Source of the DNA: Pseudomonas sp. SID14000
Lineage (GTDB): Bacteria; Pseudomonadota; Gammaproteobacteria; Pseudomonadales; Pseudomonadaceae
Reading direction: 5' to 3'
DNA length: 64,000 nt
NCBI RefSeq assembly: GCF_002165135.1
Contig: NZ_NFZQ01000005.1
Coordinates: 186,001 to 250,000, forward strand
The notes under the pieces are model-generated. The model saw only the letters and a program-made list of their open reading frames with translations, had not been told where the DNA came from and did no database searches. The translations under genes were made by a program, and so were the position numbers. Numbering within the stretch: the stretch's first letter is position 1; each line of letters starts with the position of its first letter. This document shows positions 8,975 to 19,867 of this stretch, piece after piece.

Positions 8975-10737
8975 ACACCTTCAACCGATTGCTCGGCAAC
9001 GACGCCGGGATCTTTCGCCGCTACCTTGGCATGACGCTGGTCTACGGCCTGCTCTGCGGGTTGAGCATCGTCTCGGTGCTGCCGGTGCTGGCCAGCCTGC
9101 TGGCCAATGACCTCCCTGCCGCCAGCCGTTGGCTGATTCCGCTGGTACTGGGCGTGGTGCTCTGCTGGGCACTGCGCCGGCGCGTCGAACGGGCGGGTAT
9201 CCGGGTTGGCGTCGCCGTGCTGCAGCAGGGCCGCCATCGCCTTGGTGACCATGTCGCGCAACTGCCGGTGGGCTGGTTTGACGCGCACAACACAGCACGC
9301 CTGAGCCATGTGACTGCCGAGGGCATGATGGCCCTGGCGCAATTGCCGGCCCATGTGTTCACCCCGCTGATTACCGGCCTGGTGACTCCACTGGTGGTAG
9401 TGGCGGCCCTGTTCGCCCTTGACCTCAGGATGGGCCTGATCGCGCTGCTCGCCCTGCCGCTGTTGCTGGCGGTGCTGGTACTGACGGCTCGCCTGGGCCA
9501 GCGCGCCGACGATCGCTACCACGCCAGTACCGCCCAAGCCAGCCAGCGCATGGTCGAGTTTGCCCAGGCGCAATCTGTGCTGCGCGCGTTCAATGGCGAG
9601 GACGGCGGCAGCCACTTTCTTGAGCAGGCCATTACCGACCAGCAGCAGGCCGCGCGCCGCTTGATCCATGTTTCGGCGATGTCGGTGGTGGTCAATACCT
9701 GGGCGGTCCAGGCAGTGTTCGCCACACTACTGGGTGCCGCATTGCTGTGGCTCGGCCATCTGGTCGGGCAGCCCCTGGCGCCCGCCGCGCTGGTCCCGTT
9801 GGTGCTGACCTTGCTGCTACTGAGCCGCTTCGTCGACCCATTGCTGGAGGTGGCCAGCTACAGCGAAGTGTTGCGCGGCGCGCGCAGCCAGCTGACGACG
9901 GTTCGCGAGCTGTTCGCGGTGCAGCCGATGCCACAGGCACAGGCTCCGCAGGAGCCCGCCGACGGTTCGGTGGAATTGCACGAGGTCAGCTTCCGTTATG
10001 CCGAGAACCAGCCCGAGACCCTGCGCAAGATCTGCCTGCGCGTAGAGCCGGGCAGCATGACCGCGCTGGTCGGCGCCTCCGGCTCGGGCAAGACTACGCT
10101 GATGCGCCTGATCGCCCGTTTCTTCGATGTCAGCCAGGGTAGCGTACGGGTCGGTGGCGTCGACGTGCGGCAGATCGGCGCCGGCCGGCTGGCGGCACAA
10201 ATCAGCCAGATTTTCCAGGATGCCTACCTGTTCCAGGGCAGCATTGCCGACAACATCCGCGTCGGCAAGCCCGATGCCAGCGAAGCCGAGGTCCTGGCAG
10301 CGGCACGCGAGGCCGGGGTCATGGAAATGCTGGAGCGCCTGCCCGAAGGGCTCGACACCCAGGTCGGCGAAGGCGGCACGCGGCTGTCCGGTGGGGAGCG
10401 CCAGCGCATTTCCATCGCCCGGGCGCTGATCAAGGACGCGCCGATCCTGTTGGTCGACGAGGCCACCGCCGCGCTCGACGCCGAAAACCAGGTCGCGATC
10501 AGCGAGGCGCTGGCGCGGCTGCGCGGCAAGCGCACGGTGATCGTGATCGCCCACCAGCTGTCGACGGTGGCCATGGCCGACCAGGTCGTGGTGCTCGACC
10601 AAGGCCAGATCAGCCAGCAGGGGTCCCCTGCCCGGCTCGCTCAGGCGCCAGGCCTTTACGCCCACTTCCTGGCCCAGCGCCGCGCCGCCAAGGGCTGGCG
10701 GATCGCCGCACAATCGGTCAGCGAGGACAGTGTTTGA
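8968..10737 (+). CDS. ABC transporter, fused membrane and ATPase domains (YbtQ/BarB type)
   Basis: 589 aa from ATG 8968, overlapping the previous stop codon. Membrane domain ~20-310; ATPase with Walker A GASGSGKTT, signature LSGGERQRISIARA, Walker B ILLVDEATAALD and an H-loop reading AHQLSTV. It is the second half of a probable heterodimer with the preceding gene, most likely moving the siderophore across the inner membrane. Translation is coupled at both ends: its TGA overlaps a TTG start of the next gene. Confidence 0.88.
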   Translation: MLNTFNRLLGNDAGIFRRYLGMTLVYGLLCGLSIVSVLPVLASLLANDLPAASRWLIPLVLGVVLCWALRRRVERAGIRVGVAVLQQGRHRLGDHVAQLPVGWFDAHNTARLSHVTAEGMMALAQLPAHVFTPLITGLVTPLVVVAALFALDLRMGLIALLALPLLLAVLVLTARLGQRADDRYHASTAQASQRMVEFAQAQSVLRAFNGEDGGSHFLEQAITDQQQAARRLIHVSAMSVVVNTWAVQAVFATLLGAALLWLGHLVGQPLAPAALVPLVLTLLLLSRFVDPLLEVASYSEVLRGARSQLTTVRELFAVQPMPQAQAPQEPADGSVELHEVSFRYAENQPETLRKICLRVEPGSMTALVGASGSGKTTLMRLIARFFDVSQGSVRVGGVDVRQIGAGRLAAQISQIFQDAYLFQGSIADNIRVGKPDASEAEVLAAAREAGVMEMLERLPEGLDTQVGEGGTRLSGGERQRISIARALIKDAPILLVDEATAALDAENQVAISEALARLRGKRTVIVIAHQLSTVAMADQVVVLDQGQISQQGSPARLAQAPGLYAHFLAQRRAAKGWRIAAQSVSEDSV

Positions 10738-11678
10738 ACCGCGTCGTGCTGCCCCTGTTGCTTGTGCTGCTGTGCGGCCTGTCGCTGACGGTCGGTGTCA
10801 GCCAGATTTCCTGGTCAGCGCTGCTGGCCTTGTCCGACGAAGCCTGGCTGACCCTGACCGCCAGCCGCTTACCGCGCCTGGCGGCGCTGGTGCTCACCGG
10901 CGTAGGCCTGGCGGTATGCGGGGTGATCCTCCAGCAGATCGTACGCAACCGCTTCGTCGAACCTGCCACCAGCGGCGGGCTCGACGCAGCCAAGCTGGGC
11001 ATACTCATCGCCGTCACCACGCTGCCTGCGGCGAGCACCACCAGCAAGATGCTGTTTGCCCTGGCCTTCTGCTTCATCGCCAGCCTGCTGTACGTGGCAA
11101 TCATCCGCCGCATCCGCTTCAAGAATACCGTTCTGGTGCCGGTGATCGGCCTGATGTATGGCAGCGTGCTCAGCGCCTTCGCCGAGTTTTACGCCTACCG
11201 GCATAATTTTCTGCAAAGCATGCAGGCCTGGCTGCTGGGGGACTTTTCGCGAATCGTCCAGGGCAACTACGAGATCATCTACCTGGTCCTGCCAGTCGTC
11301 GCCCTCACCTACCTGTTCGCCCAGCGCTTCACCGTGCTCGGCATGGGCGAGGGAACGGCCAGCAGCCTGGGGCTGAACTACAGCGCCCACGCTGCGATCG
11401 GCCTGATACTGGTGGCGGTCACCGTATCGGTCACGGTAATCACCGTCGGCGCAATCCCCTTCGTCGGGCTGGTGATACCCAATCTGGTGGCGCTGCGCTA
11501 CGGCGAGAACCTGGCCCGTACCCTGCCCATCGTGGCCTTGGGCGGCGCCTCGCTGCTGCTGGCCTGCGACATTCTCGGACGCCTGCTGATCTACCCCTTC
11601 GAAGTGCCCATCGGTCTCACCGCCGGCAGCGTCGGCGGCGTGTTGTTCCTTATCCTGCTGATCAGGCAATTCCGATGA
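10734..11678 (+). CDS. Iron-siderophore ABC importer permease (BauD/FecCD type)
   Basis: 314 aa, mostly hydrophobic, about nine membrane segments, with the FecCD-family pattern GAIPFVGLVIPNLVALRYG near the C-terminus (~240-258) that contacts the ATPase. The start is the TTG at 10734, overlapping the previous TGA. With the next three genes it makes a binding-protein-dependent importer for the ferric siderophore at the inner membrane. The order permease, permease, ATPase, binding protein, receptor equals the acinetobactin uptake set bauDCEBA. Confidence 0.9.
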   Translation: MNRVVLPLLLVLLCGLSLTVGVSQISWSALLALSDEAWLTLTASRLPRLAALVLTGVGLAVCGVILQQIVRNRFVEPATSGGLDAAKLGILIAVTTLPAASTTSKMLFALAFCFIASLLYVAIIRRIRFKNTVLVPVIGLMYGSVLSAFAEFYAYRHNFLQSMQAWLLGDFSRIVQGNYEIIYLVLPVVALTYLFAQRFTVLGMGEGTASSLGLNYSAHAAIGLILVAVTVSVTVITVGAIPFVGLVIPNLVALRYGENLARTLPIVALGGASLLLACDILGRLLIYPFEVPIGLTAGSVGGVLFLILLIRQFR

Positions 11679-12625
11679 ACAGATTGCTTGTGCGTTACGG
11701 CATCTGGCTGCTGGCTGCGCTGCTGGCCATGGGCTTCGTGCTGCTGGGCTCGAGCCTGGATTTTGACTATGTCATTCCCAAGCGCCTGAACCGTCTGGCG
11801 GCAATGATCATTGCCGGGGTTTGCGTGGCCTATGCCTCGGTGATCTTCCAGACCATCGCCGGCAACCGCATCCTGACCCCGGCGATCATGGGTTACGAAG
11901 CGGTCTACCTGCTGTTCCAGGCCCTGCTGATCCTGCTGCTGGGCACGCAGAGCCTGGTGCTGCTGGGGCGTCATGCCAATGTCGCGCTGTCGATTGCGCT
12001 GATGCTCGGCTACTCCTGGTGGCTGCACCGCTGGTTGCAGCGCGACGGGCGCAACAACGTCTACCTGCTGCTGTTGCTCGGGCTGGTGCTGAGCATGGTG
12101 ATGACCACGGTTACCCAGTTCATCCAACTGAAGATAAGCCCCGGCGAGTTCTCGATCCTGCAAGGCTTCAACTACGCCTCTTTCAACAAGGCCCAGCCGA
12201 CACAGGTGCTGTATTCGGGCCTGCTGACAGGCGCGGTCTGCCTGGTGATCCAGCGCCTGCTACCAACCCTTGACGTACTGGCGTTAGGCCGCGACCAGGC
12301 GCAGTCCCTGGGCATCGATTATCTGGCCAGCGTGCGCCTGCAACTGGCGCTGATCGCCGTGTTGGTAGCGCTGTCCACCAGCCTGGTCGGGCCGACCGCG
12401 TTCATGGGCGTGTTCGTTGCCAACATCAGCTACGCCCTGGCGCGCACCGCCCGCCACCGGGTGACGCTGCCGATGGCCAGCGCCATCGCGATCATCCTGT
12501 TCATCGTCAGCCAGTACCTGGTCGAGCAGTTGTTCAACTACAACACCTCCGTCAGCATCCTGATCAACCTGGTGTGTGGCCTGTACTTCCTCACGCTTAT
12601 GGTTCGCACACGAGGCACCGCATGA
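11675..12625 (+). CDS. Iron-siderophore ABC importer permease (BauC/FecCD type)
   Basis: 316 aa, hydrophobic throughout. It carries the FecCD-like ATPase-contact region GPTAFMGVFVANISYALA (~239-256), a variant in which the usual Pro-His is replaced. Starts at ATG overlapping the previous stop (ATGA). Partner of the preceding permease; the two differ enough to form a heterodimeric channel. Confidence 0.9.
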   Translation: MNRLLVRYGIWLLAALLAMGFVLLGSSLDFDYVIPKRLNRLAAMIIAGVCVAYASVIFQTIAGNRILTPAIMGYEAVYLLFQALLILLLGTQSLVLLGRHANVALSIALMLGYSWWLHRWLQRDGRNNVYLLLLLGLVLSMVMTTVTQFIQLKISPGEFSILQGFNYASFNKAQPTQVLYSGLLTGAVCLVIQRLLPTLDVLALGRDQAQSLGIDYLASVRLQLALIAVLVALSTSLVGPTAFMGVFVANISYALARTARHRVTLPMASAIAIILFIVSQYLVEQLFNYNTSVSILINLVCGLYFLTLMVRTRGTA

Positions 12626-13404
12626 TCTCCCTACGCCATGTCCACAAGACCTACGGCAACAAGCCGGTGCTGACCGATGTCAGCGTGCGCTTCCCGCGTG
12701 GCCAGATAACCTCGCTGATCGGCCCCAATGGCGCAGGCAAGACCACCTTGCTGATGTTGATGGCGCGCCTGCAGGCTCCTGGCCAGGGTGAGCTCAGCCT
12801 CGACGGCGAGCCGCTGGCCGCGATCCCGCTACGCGACTACGCCAAGCGCGTGGCCACCATGCGCCAGGCACCGGAATTCAACTTGCGCCTGACCCTGGAA
12901 GAACTGGTGGCATTCGGCCGTTTCCCCTACAGCCGCGGCACCCTGACCCGCGAAGACCGGCAGGCCATCGACGACGCCATTGCCTTCCTCGCGCTGCAAC
13001 CGCTGCGCCAGGCCTATATCGACGAACTCAGCGGCGGCCAGCGGCAGATGGCGTTCCTGGCAATGACCATCGCCCAGCAGACCGACTACCTGCTGCTCGA
13101 CGAGCCGTTGAACAACCTCGACATGAAACACGCGGTGATGATCATGCGGGCACTGCGCCGGCTGTGCGACGAACAAGGCCGCACGGTGATCATGGTGGTC
13201 CATGACATCAACTTCGCCGCCAACTATTCCGACCACATCGTCGCCATGAAACGCGGCGCCGTGCACTGCAGCGGGCCGGTAGACGAGGTGGTCAACGCCG
13301 TGCGCCTGGCCGAGCTGTTCGACCTCGAGTTCGAGATCCTGCGCAGCGAACAGGGCTTCGTCTGCAATTACTTCAACCCAACCACGTCAAGGGAGCTGAT
13401 ATGA
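12622..13404 (+). CDS. Iron-siderophore ABC importer ATPase (BauE/FepC type)
   Basis: 260 aa from ATG 12622 (ATGA overlap with the permease). Walker A GPNGAGKTT, Q-loop in MRQAPEF, signature LSGGQRQMAFLAM, Walker B YLLLDEPLNNLD and switch His in VVHDINFA are all present. Length is normal for the FepC/FhuC family. It powers import of the ferric siderophore through the two upstream permeases. The extra upstream frame back to 12574 is inside the permease gene and not used. Confidence 0.93.
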   Translation: MISLRHVHKTYGNKPVLTDVSVRFPRGQITSLIGPNGAGKTTLLMLMARLQAPGQGELSLDGEPLAAIPLRDYAKRVATMRQAPEFNLRLTLEELVAFGRFPYSRGTLTREDRQAIDDAIAFLALQPLRQAYIDELSGGQRQMAFLAMTIAQQTDYLLLDEPLNNLDMKHAVMIMRALRRLCDEQGRTVIMVVHDINFAANYSDHIVAMKRGAVHCSGPVDEVVNAVRLAELFDLEFEILRSEQGFVCNYFNPTTSRELI

Positions 13405-14390
13405 CCGCGGGCAACCGTAATACCCTGGCCGTTGCGCTGCTGGCCATCGCCGCCGCGCTACAAGGCTGTGACCAAACCAAGGCGACCAACGACGCGCCGC
13501 AGCCGGCTGCAACTGCGGTCGCAGCCAGCTACCAGCCGATCTCGATCAAGCACCCGCTAGGCACCACCGAGATCGACAAGCTTCCCAACCGCGTGGTGGC
13601 CTTCGACATGAGCGAGCTGGACAGCCTCGATCAGCTTGGCGCGCCGGTGGTGGGTATGGCCAAGGACTACGTGGTCGACTTCCTCGGCCACTACCGCGAC
13701 AACCCGGACGTCGCCGACGTCGGTACCACCATCCAGCCCAACCTAGAGCGCCTGCACGCGCTCAAGCCCGACCTGATCCTGATCTCGCCGCTGCAGGCAC
13801 AAAGTTACGCCGAGCTGAACCAGATCGCGCCGACCCTGTACGACGACCTGGACCTGACCAACAAGAACGGCAATTACCTGGAGACCGCCAAGCAACACCT
13901 GAGGGTGCTCGGGCGGGTGCTCGGCAAGGAGGATCTGGCGCAAGAGAAGATCGACCACATGCAGGCCAAGATCGAGCAGACCCGCAAGGTCACCGAAGGC
14001 CGTCCGGAAAAGGCGCTGATCGTGCTGCACAACAACGGCTCGTTCACCTCCTACGGGGTGCAGTCGCGTTACGGCTTCATCTTCGACACCCTGGGCGTCA
14101 AGCCGGCCAGCGCCGACATCGCTACCGGCCTGCATGGCCAACCGATCTCCAATGAGTTCATCCAGCAGGCCGATCCGGACATCCTCTTCGTCATCGACCG
14201 CACCGCCGTGATGGAGCGCCGTGCCCAGCTCGACCTCGCCAGCCTGGACAACCCGTTACTGCGCAAGACCAAGGCCTGGCACAACGGCCGGGTGATCTTC
14301 GTGGATGCCCAGACCTGGTATTTGTGCACCGCCAGTGTGACCTGCCTGGACCGCATGGCAGACGAGGTGATACGCGGCTACCAAGGCTGA
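13401..14390 (+). CDS. Siderophore-binding periplasmic lipoprotein (BauB/FatB type)
   Basis: 329 aa. The N-terminus is a lipoprotein signal: hydrophobic stretch and lipobox LQGC with Cys at residue 23. The remainder is a FepB/BtuF-type binding fold, with PNRVVAFDMSELDSLDQLG at ~54-72 and the helical linker near 170-190. It captures the ferric siderophore delivered by the outer-membrane receptor and hands it to the permeases encoded upstream. The ATG overlaps the ATPase stop, and a terminator follows at 14417-14450, closing the transport operon before the receptor gene. Confidence 0.9.
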   Translation: MTAGNRNTLAVALLAIAAALQGCDQTKATNDAPQPAATAVAASYQPISIKHPLGTTEIDKLPNRVVAFDMSELDSLDQLGAPVVGMAKDYVVDFLGHYRDNPDVADVGTTIQPNLERLHALKPDLILISPLQAQSYAELNQIAPTLYDDLDLTNKNGNYLETAKQHLRVLGRVLGKEDLAQEKIDHMQAKIEQTRKVTEGRPEKALIVLHNNGSFTSYGVQSRYGFIFDTLGVKPASADIATGLHGQPISNEFIQQADPDILFVIDRTAVMERRAQLDLASLDNPLLRKTKAWHNGRVIFVDAQTWYLCTASVTCLDRMADEVIRGYQG

Positions 14391-14416
14391 GCCACAGCCC
14401 CGACCGAGGAGGTGAG

Positions 14417-14450
14417 GCCGTCGCCTGGCACGGGCGACGGCTTCATTCTT
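14417..14450 (+). terminator. Rho-independent terminator after the importer operon
   Basis: Perfect 9-bp stem GCCGTCGCC / GGCGACGGC with a 7-base loop, followed by TTCATTCTT. It lies 26 bp after the binding-protein stop and separates it from the receptor gene. Confidence 0.7.
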
Positions 14451-14451
14451 A

Positions 14452-14470
14452 AATGCTAATGATTTTTATT
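14452..14470. promoter_or_regulatory. Possible Fur box ahead of the TonB receptor
   Basis: AATGCTAATGATTTTTATT resembles three tandem NATWAT hexamers, in the right place (about 75 bp before the receptor ATG). The match is weaker than the site at 6462. Confidence 0.4.
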
Positions 14471-14543
14471 GAGGATTTTTTTTGCTGGCGCGGAAACCTT
14501 TGTGAATACCTTCACTCATCCTGCGCATCGAAAGGAATCCAGC

Positions 14544-16793
14544 ATGTCGGAACGCTGTTCGCCACAGCGCGTTCGCCCCGTGTCACAACGGGCGGCGTCG
14601 CACTTTCAGTTCAACCGCACCTTCACTGCCGTGCATATGGCCCTGTTACTGGGCCTGGGCGGTAGCGCTGTAGCCGCAGAGCCAGCCGACAAAGCACAGG
14701 AGACGACCGGACAGGCACGCCAGGAAGCTGCCACCGGAAAGCTGGAGCTGAGCGAAACCATGGTCGAGGGCAAACTCGACAAAGCCGCACTGCCGCCGGT
14801 GTATGCCGGTGGCCAAGTGGCCACCGGCGGGCGCGTAGGCCTGCTGGGCAACAAGGACTTCATGGACACCCCGTTCAGCACCATCAGCTACACCGACAAG
14901 TACATCGAAGACATTCAGGCCCAGAACATCACCGACATCATCGCCGCCACCGACCCCACGGTGTTCAGCAACGGGCTGTCCGGAACCTACAGCGAGAACT
15001 ATTCGATCCGCGGCTTCGCCTCCAACATCAACGACGTCAGCATCGGCGGGCTGTACGGCATGGCGCCCTACTACCGCATCTCGCCCGAGATGTTCGAGCG
15101 CGTCGAGGTACTCAAAGGCCCATCCGCGTTGCTCAACGGCATGCCACCCGGAGGCTCGGTGGCGGGTAGCATCAACCTGGTGCCCAAGCGCGCCGGGGCC
15201 GATCCGTTGACCCGAGTCACCACCACTTACATGTCCGATGCACAACTGGGCGGGCATTTGGACGTCGGCCGGCGTTTCGGCGACGAGCAGCAGCTTGGTG
15301 TACGTTTCAACAGCGTCTACCGGGATGGCGACACTGCCACCGACCACCAGCAGATGAAGGTCCAGCTCAATTCCCTCGGCCTGGACTGGCAGGGTGAGCG
15401 CGCGCGACTGTCGGCCGACCTTTACCAGAGCGAAGACCGCGTCAAAGCTCAGAACCGGGGCATCGGCATCGACCGGGGCGTGCCGGTGCCCCGTCCACCG
15501 AAGTCCGACACTTTGCTCAACCCCGACTGGGGCTATGTGCAGACCCGCGACAAAGGCGCGATCGTGCGCGGCGAGTACGACCTCAACGACGCGATTACCG
15601 CCTATGCGGCGGCGGGCACCAGCCGCACCGACTACGCCTACAATGGCGCGATCTCGTCCAAGGTGATCAACACCGCCGGCGACTTCGAGACGACCATGGG
15701 CCAGTTGAAGATCGACCTGGAAAAGACCTCGGGCGAAGCCGGCCTCCGGGGCAATATGGACACCTTCGGCATCGGTCACCAGTGGTCGCTCAACGCCACC
15801 CACTACTCCGACAAGGAGAAGGACTACGGCCGCCGCTCCGTACCCGGGGCTGACTGGGTGACCAACATCTACAATCCGGTCTGGGGCCCGAAGGCACCGG
15901 AAAGCTGGCCGGCGATCCTGCACACTGAAACGCGTCTGAGCAGCTACGGGCTTGCCGATACCCTGTCGTTCCTCGACGAGCGTCTGCAGGTGACCCTTGG
16001 TGTGCGCCGACAGCAGGTGCTCACCGATACTTTCAGTGTCAGCACTGGTGCGCGCACCTCCCGCTACGACGAAAGCGCCACCACTCCGGCAGCCGCCGTG
16101 CTGGTCAAGCTGACCGACGAGGTGTCGCTGTACGCCAACTACATCGAGGGCCTGAGCAAGGGCGCCAGCGCACCGATAAGCGCCGCCAACGCCGGGGAGG
16201 TGTTCGCGCCGTACAAGTCCAAGCAGAAAGAAGTCGGGGTCAAGCTCGACCTGGGCGACTTCGCCCATACCGTCAGCCTTTACCAGATCGAGCGGCCCAG
16301 CAGCTACACCGACCCAGCCACCAACATTTTCTCGTTCGGCGGCGAGCAGCGTAACCGAGGCATCGAATGGAGCTTCTTCGGCACCCCGCTCACCGACGTA
16401 CGCCTGATGGGCGGCGTGGCCCGGGTCGACCCCAAGCTGACCAAAACCGCAGGTGGCGTCAACGATGGCAAGATCGCCACGGGTCAGCCGAAGCTGCAAG
16501 GCAAGCTGGGCGTGGAATGGGACACACCGATGCTCGAAGGCCTCACCCTGACTGCCAACGCCAGTGCCGTGTCCAAGCAGTACATCAGCGCCGACAACAG
16601 CCAATCAATCCCCGGCTACACCATCTACGATGTGGGCGCGCGGTATGCGTTGCAGGTCGCCGACCACCCGGTGACTTTGCGTGGCACGGTGAATAACGTG
16701 ACCAACAAGGCCTATTGGGGCATGCCGCTGCTGTCCAGCCTTGGCCTGGGCGCGCCACGCACCGTGCAGCTCTCCGCCAGCGTGGACTTCTGA
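14544..16793 (+). CDS. TonB-dependent ferric-siderophore receptor (BauA/FatA type)
   Basis: 749 aa from ATG 14544, which has AAAGGAA 7 bp upstream; the frame extends to a TTG at 14469 with no ribosome site. A long signal peptide ends near AVAAEP. A TonB-box-like segment (LSETMVEG) follows, then the plug domain (PFSTISYTDKYIEDIQ, YSIRGF, VEVLKGPSALLNG) and a 22-strand barrel ending in the aromatic SASVDF. There is no N-terminal STN signalling domain, since only ~40 residues separate the cleavage site from the plug. It imports the ferric siderophore across the outer membrane. Position after the importer operon matches bauA. Confidence 0.93.
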   Translation: MSERCSPQRVRPVSQRAASHFQFNRTFTAVHMALLLGLGGSAVAAEPADKAQETTGQARQEAATGKLELSETMVEGKLDKAALPPVYAGGQVATGGRVGLLGNKDFMDTPFSTISYTDKYIEDIQAQNITDIIAATDPTVFSNGLSGTYSENYSIRGFASNINDVSIGGLYGMAPYYRISPEMFERVEVLKGPSALLNGMPPGGSVAGSINLVPKRAGADPLTRVTTTYMSDAQLGGHLDVGRRFGDEQQLGVRFNSVYRDGDTATDHQQMKVQLNSLGLDWQGERARLSADLYQSEDRVKAQNRGIGIDRGVPVPRPPKSDTLLNPDWGYVQTRDKGAIVRGEYDLNDAITAYAAAGTSRTDYAYNGAISSKVINTAGDFETTMGQLKIDLEKTSGEAGLRGNMDTFGIGHQWSLNATHYSDKEKDYGRRSVPGADWVTNIYNPVWGPKAPESWPAILHTETRLSSYGLADTLSFLDERLQVTLGVRRQQVLTDTFSVSTGARTSRYDESATTPAAAVLVKLTDEVSLYANYIEGLSKGASAPISAANAGEVFAPYKSKQKEVGVKLDLGDFAHTVSLYQIERPSSYTDPATNIFSFGGEQRNRGIEWSFFGTPLTDVRLMGGVARVDPKLTKTAGGVNDGKIATGQPKLQGKLGVEWDTPMLEGLTLTANASAVSKQYISADNSQSIPGYTIYDVGARYALQVADHPVTLRGTVNNVTNKAYWGMPLLSSLGLGAPRTVQLSASVDF

Positions 16794-16876
16794 ACCACCG
16801 GCGAAAAGATTCGATCGGCTAAGGTCACAGAGGGGACCGCAGACAGAGCAACGGCAGCCAGGGAAGGCGTTGAGAC

Positions 16877-16905
16877 AAAGGGGGCCAGCAGCGGCCCCCT
16901 TTGTT
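16877..16905. terminator. Bidirectional terminator between receptor and glmS
   Basis: Ten-base stem AAAGGGGGCC / GGCCCCCTTT with a 6-base loop and T-rich end. It lies between two convergent genes and can serve both. Confidence 0.8.
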
Positions 16906-16974
16906 AGCGACAGATTTAATCACGGAGCGACAGTGTTAATTCTCAGGAACCAGCAAAGCGCCCCAGGTTCCGAC

Positions 16975-18810
<1,836 letters not shown>

Positions 18811-18813
18811 GGT

Positions 18814-19590
18814 TTATTGCTCCTGGCTGATCGCGGCGCAGATCAGGTTGATGCCGCGGGCTTGAATTTGTTCGCGTGCCGCTGCGGGCAAGCGTTCGTC
18901 CGTAATAAGGGTGTGCACGCTGCCCCAGGGCAGCTCGAGGTTGGGGATCTTGCGCCCTACCTTGTCCGATTCGACCATAACGATCACTTCACGGGCGACT
19001 TCGGCCATGACCCGGCTCAGCCCGAGAAGTTCGTTGAAGGTGGTGGTGCCGCGGTCGAGGTCGATACCGTCAGCGCCGATGAACAGCTGGTCGAAATCGT
19101 AGGAGCGCAACACCTGCTCGGCCACCTGGCCCTGGAACGACTCGGAATGCGGGTCCCAGGTGCCACCGGTCATCAGCAGCACCGGCTCGTGTTCAAGATC
19201 GCAGATGGCGCGGGCGACGTTCATCGAATTGGTCATCACCACCAGGCCAGGCTGGCGCCCCAGTTCGGGGATCATGGCTGCCGTGGTGCTGCCGCTGTCG
19301 ATGATGATGCGCGCATGTTCGCGGATACGCGCTACGGCGGCGCGGGCAATGGCCTTTTTATAGGAAGACACAGGCTGGGCGGGCTCACCGAGCAGCTCCT
19401 GTGGCACCGGGACAGCGCCACCGTAGCGCCGCAGCAACAGGCCATTGGTTTCGAGGGCAGCGAGGTCCTTGCGGATGGTGACTTCCGAGGTTGCGAAACG
19501 CTTGGCCAAAGCGTCCACACTCACCTCGCCCTGCTCACTGAGCAAAGCCAGGATGTTGTGCCGCCGCTGCGGGGTGTTTCGTTTCGACAT
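18814..19590 (-). CDS. glmR: DeoR-family transcriptional regulator of amino-sugar genes
   Basis: 258 aa. The N-terminal winged helix has the DeoR signature (VSVDALAKRFATSEVTIRKD, ~19-38) and the C-terminal sensor domain is of the phosphosugar-binding isomerase-like kind. Translated just ahead of glmS (3-bp gap), so it likely controls glmS in response to a sugar phosphate; the name glmR is used for the gene in this position in Pseudomonas. A perfect palindrome (TTTCGATTCGAAA, 19602-19614) lies 12 bp upstream of its start and is a candidate autoregulatory operator. Confidence 0.85.
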   Translation of the reverse strand: MSKRNTPQRRHNILALLSEQGEVSVDALAKRFATSEVTIRKDLAALETNGLLLRRYGGAVPVPQELLGEPAQPVSSYKKAIARAAVARIREHARIIIDSGSTTAAMIPELGRQPGLVVMTNSMNVARAICDLEHEPVLLMTGGTWDPHSESFQGQVAEQVLRSYDFDQLFIGADGIDLDRGTTTFNELLGLSRVMAEVAREVIVMVESDKVGRKIPNLELPWGSVHTLITDERLPAAAREQIQARGINLICAAISQEQ

Positions 19591-19601
19591 GAGCGCTTAA
19601 G

Positions 19602-19614
19602 TTTCGATTCGAAA
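19602..19614. promoter_or_regulatory. Palindromic operator candidate upstream of glmR
   Basis: TTTCGA-T-TCGAAA, a perfect inverted repeat directly upstream of the DeoR-type gene. A near copy without the central base (TTTCGATCGAAA) lies at 19842-19853. DeoR-family proteins often bind repeated TTTCG half-sites; binding here is inferred. Confidence 0.4.
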
Positions 19615-19690
19615 GATAATGGTGGCAATCAAAACCTAAGATGAGCGATTCGTCAAGCTGTGGATAAATCCCAATGGAAAATGGGCACCC

Positions 19691-19776
19691 TGTGGGAGCG
19701 GGTTCACCCGCGAAGAATCCAACGCGATGGGATGGCACCGGCTTCGCCGGTGTTCGCGGCTGAAGCCGCTCCCACA
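19691..19776. repeat. REP element pair (inverted)
   Basis: TGTGGGAGCGGGTTCACCCG at one end is mirrored by GCCGCTCCCACA at the other, with a smaller hairpin (CACCGGCTTCGCCGGTG) between. This is the dispersed P. putida REP type, in the gap between glmR and glmU. Confidence 0.85.
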
Positions 19777-19814
19777 GGGATCGTGCCAGCCCTTAGAGAT
19801 GATTCGCCCACAAA

Positions 19815-19844
19815 AAAGCCGACTTATTCACATAAGTCGGCTTT
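19815..19844 (-). terminator. glmU terminator
   Basis: Thirteen-base perfect stem AAAGCCGACTTAT / ATAAGTCGGCTTT with a TCAC loop, flanked by A-tract and T-rich sequence, 24 bp beyond the glmU stop on the minus strand. Confidence 0.9.
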
Positions 19845-19867
19845 CGATCGAAACAGCTGTGTATAAC

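Noticed and set aside
16794..16974. Search for Tn7 terminal sequence next to glmS.
   Set aside because: No TGTGGGCGGACAA-like end or repeated 22-mers were found in the gap.
18811..18813. glmS ribozyme.
   Set aside because: The gap to the upstream gene is 3 bp; the ribozyme is a feature of Gram-positive glmS leaders and cannot fit.
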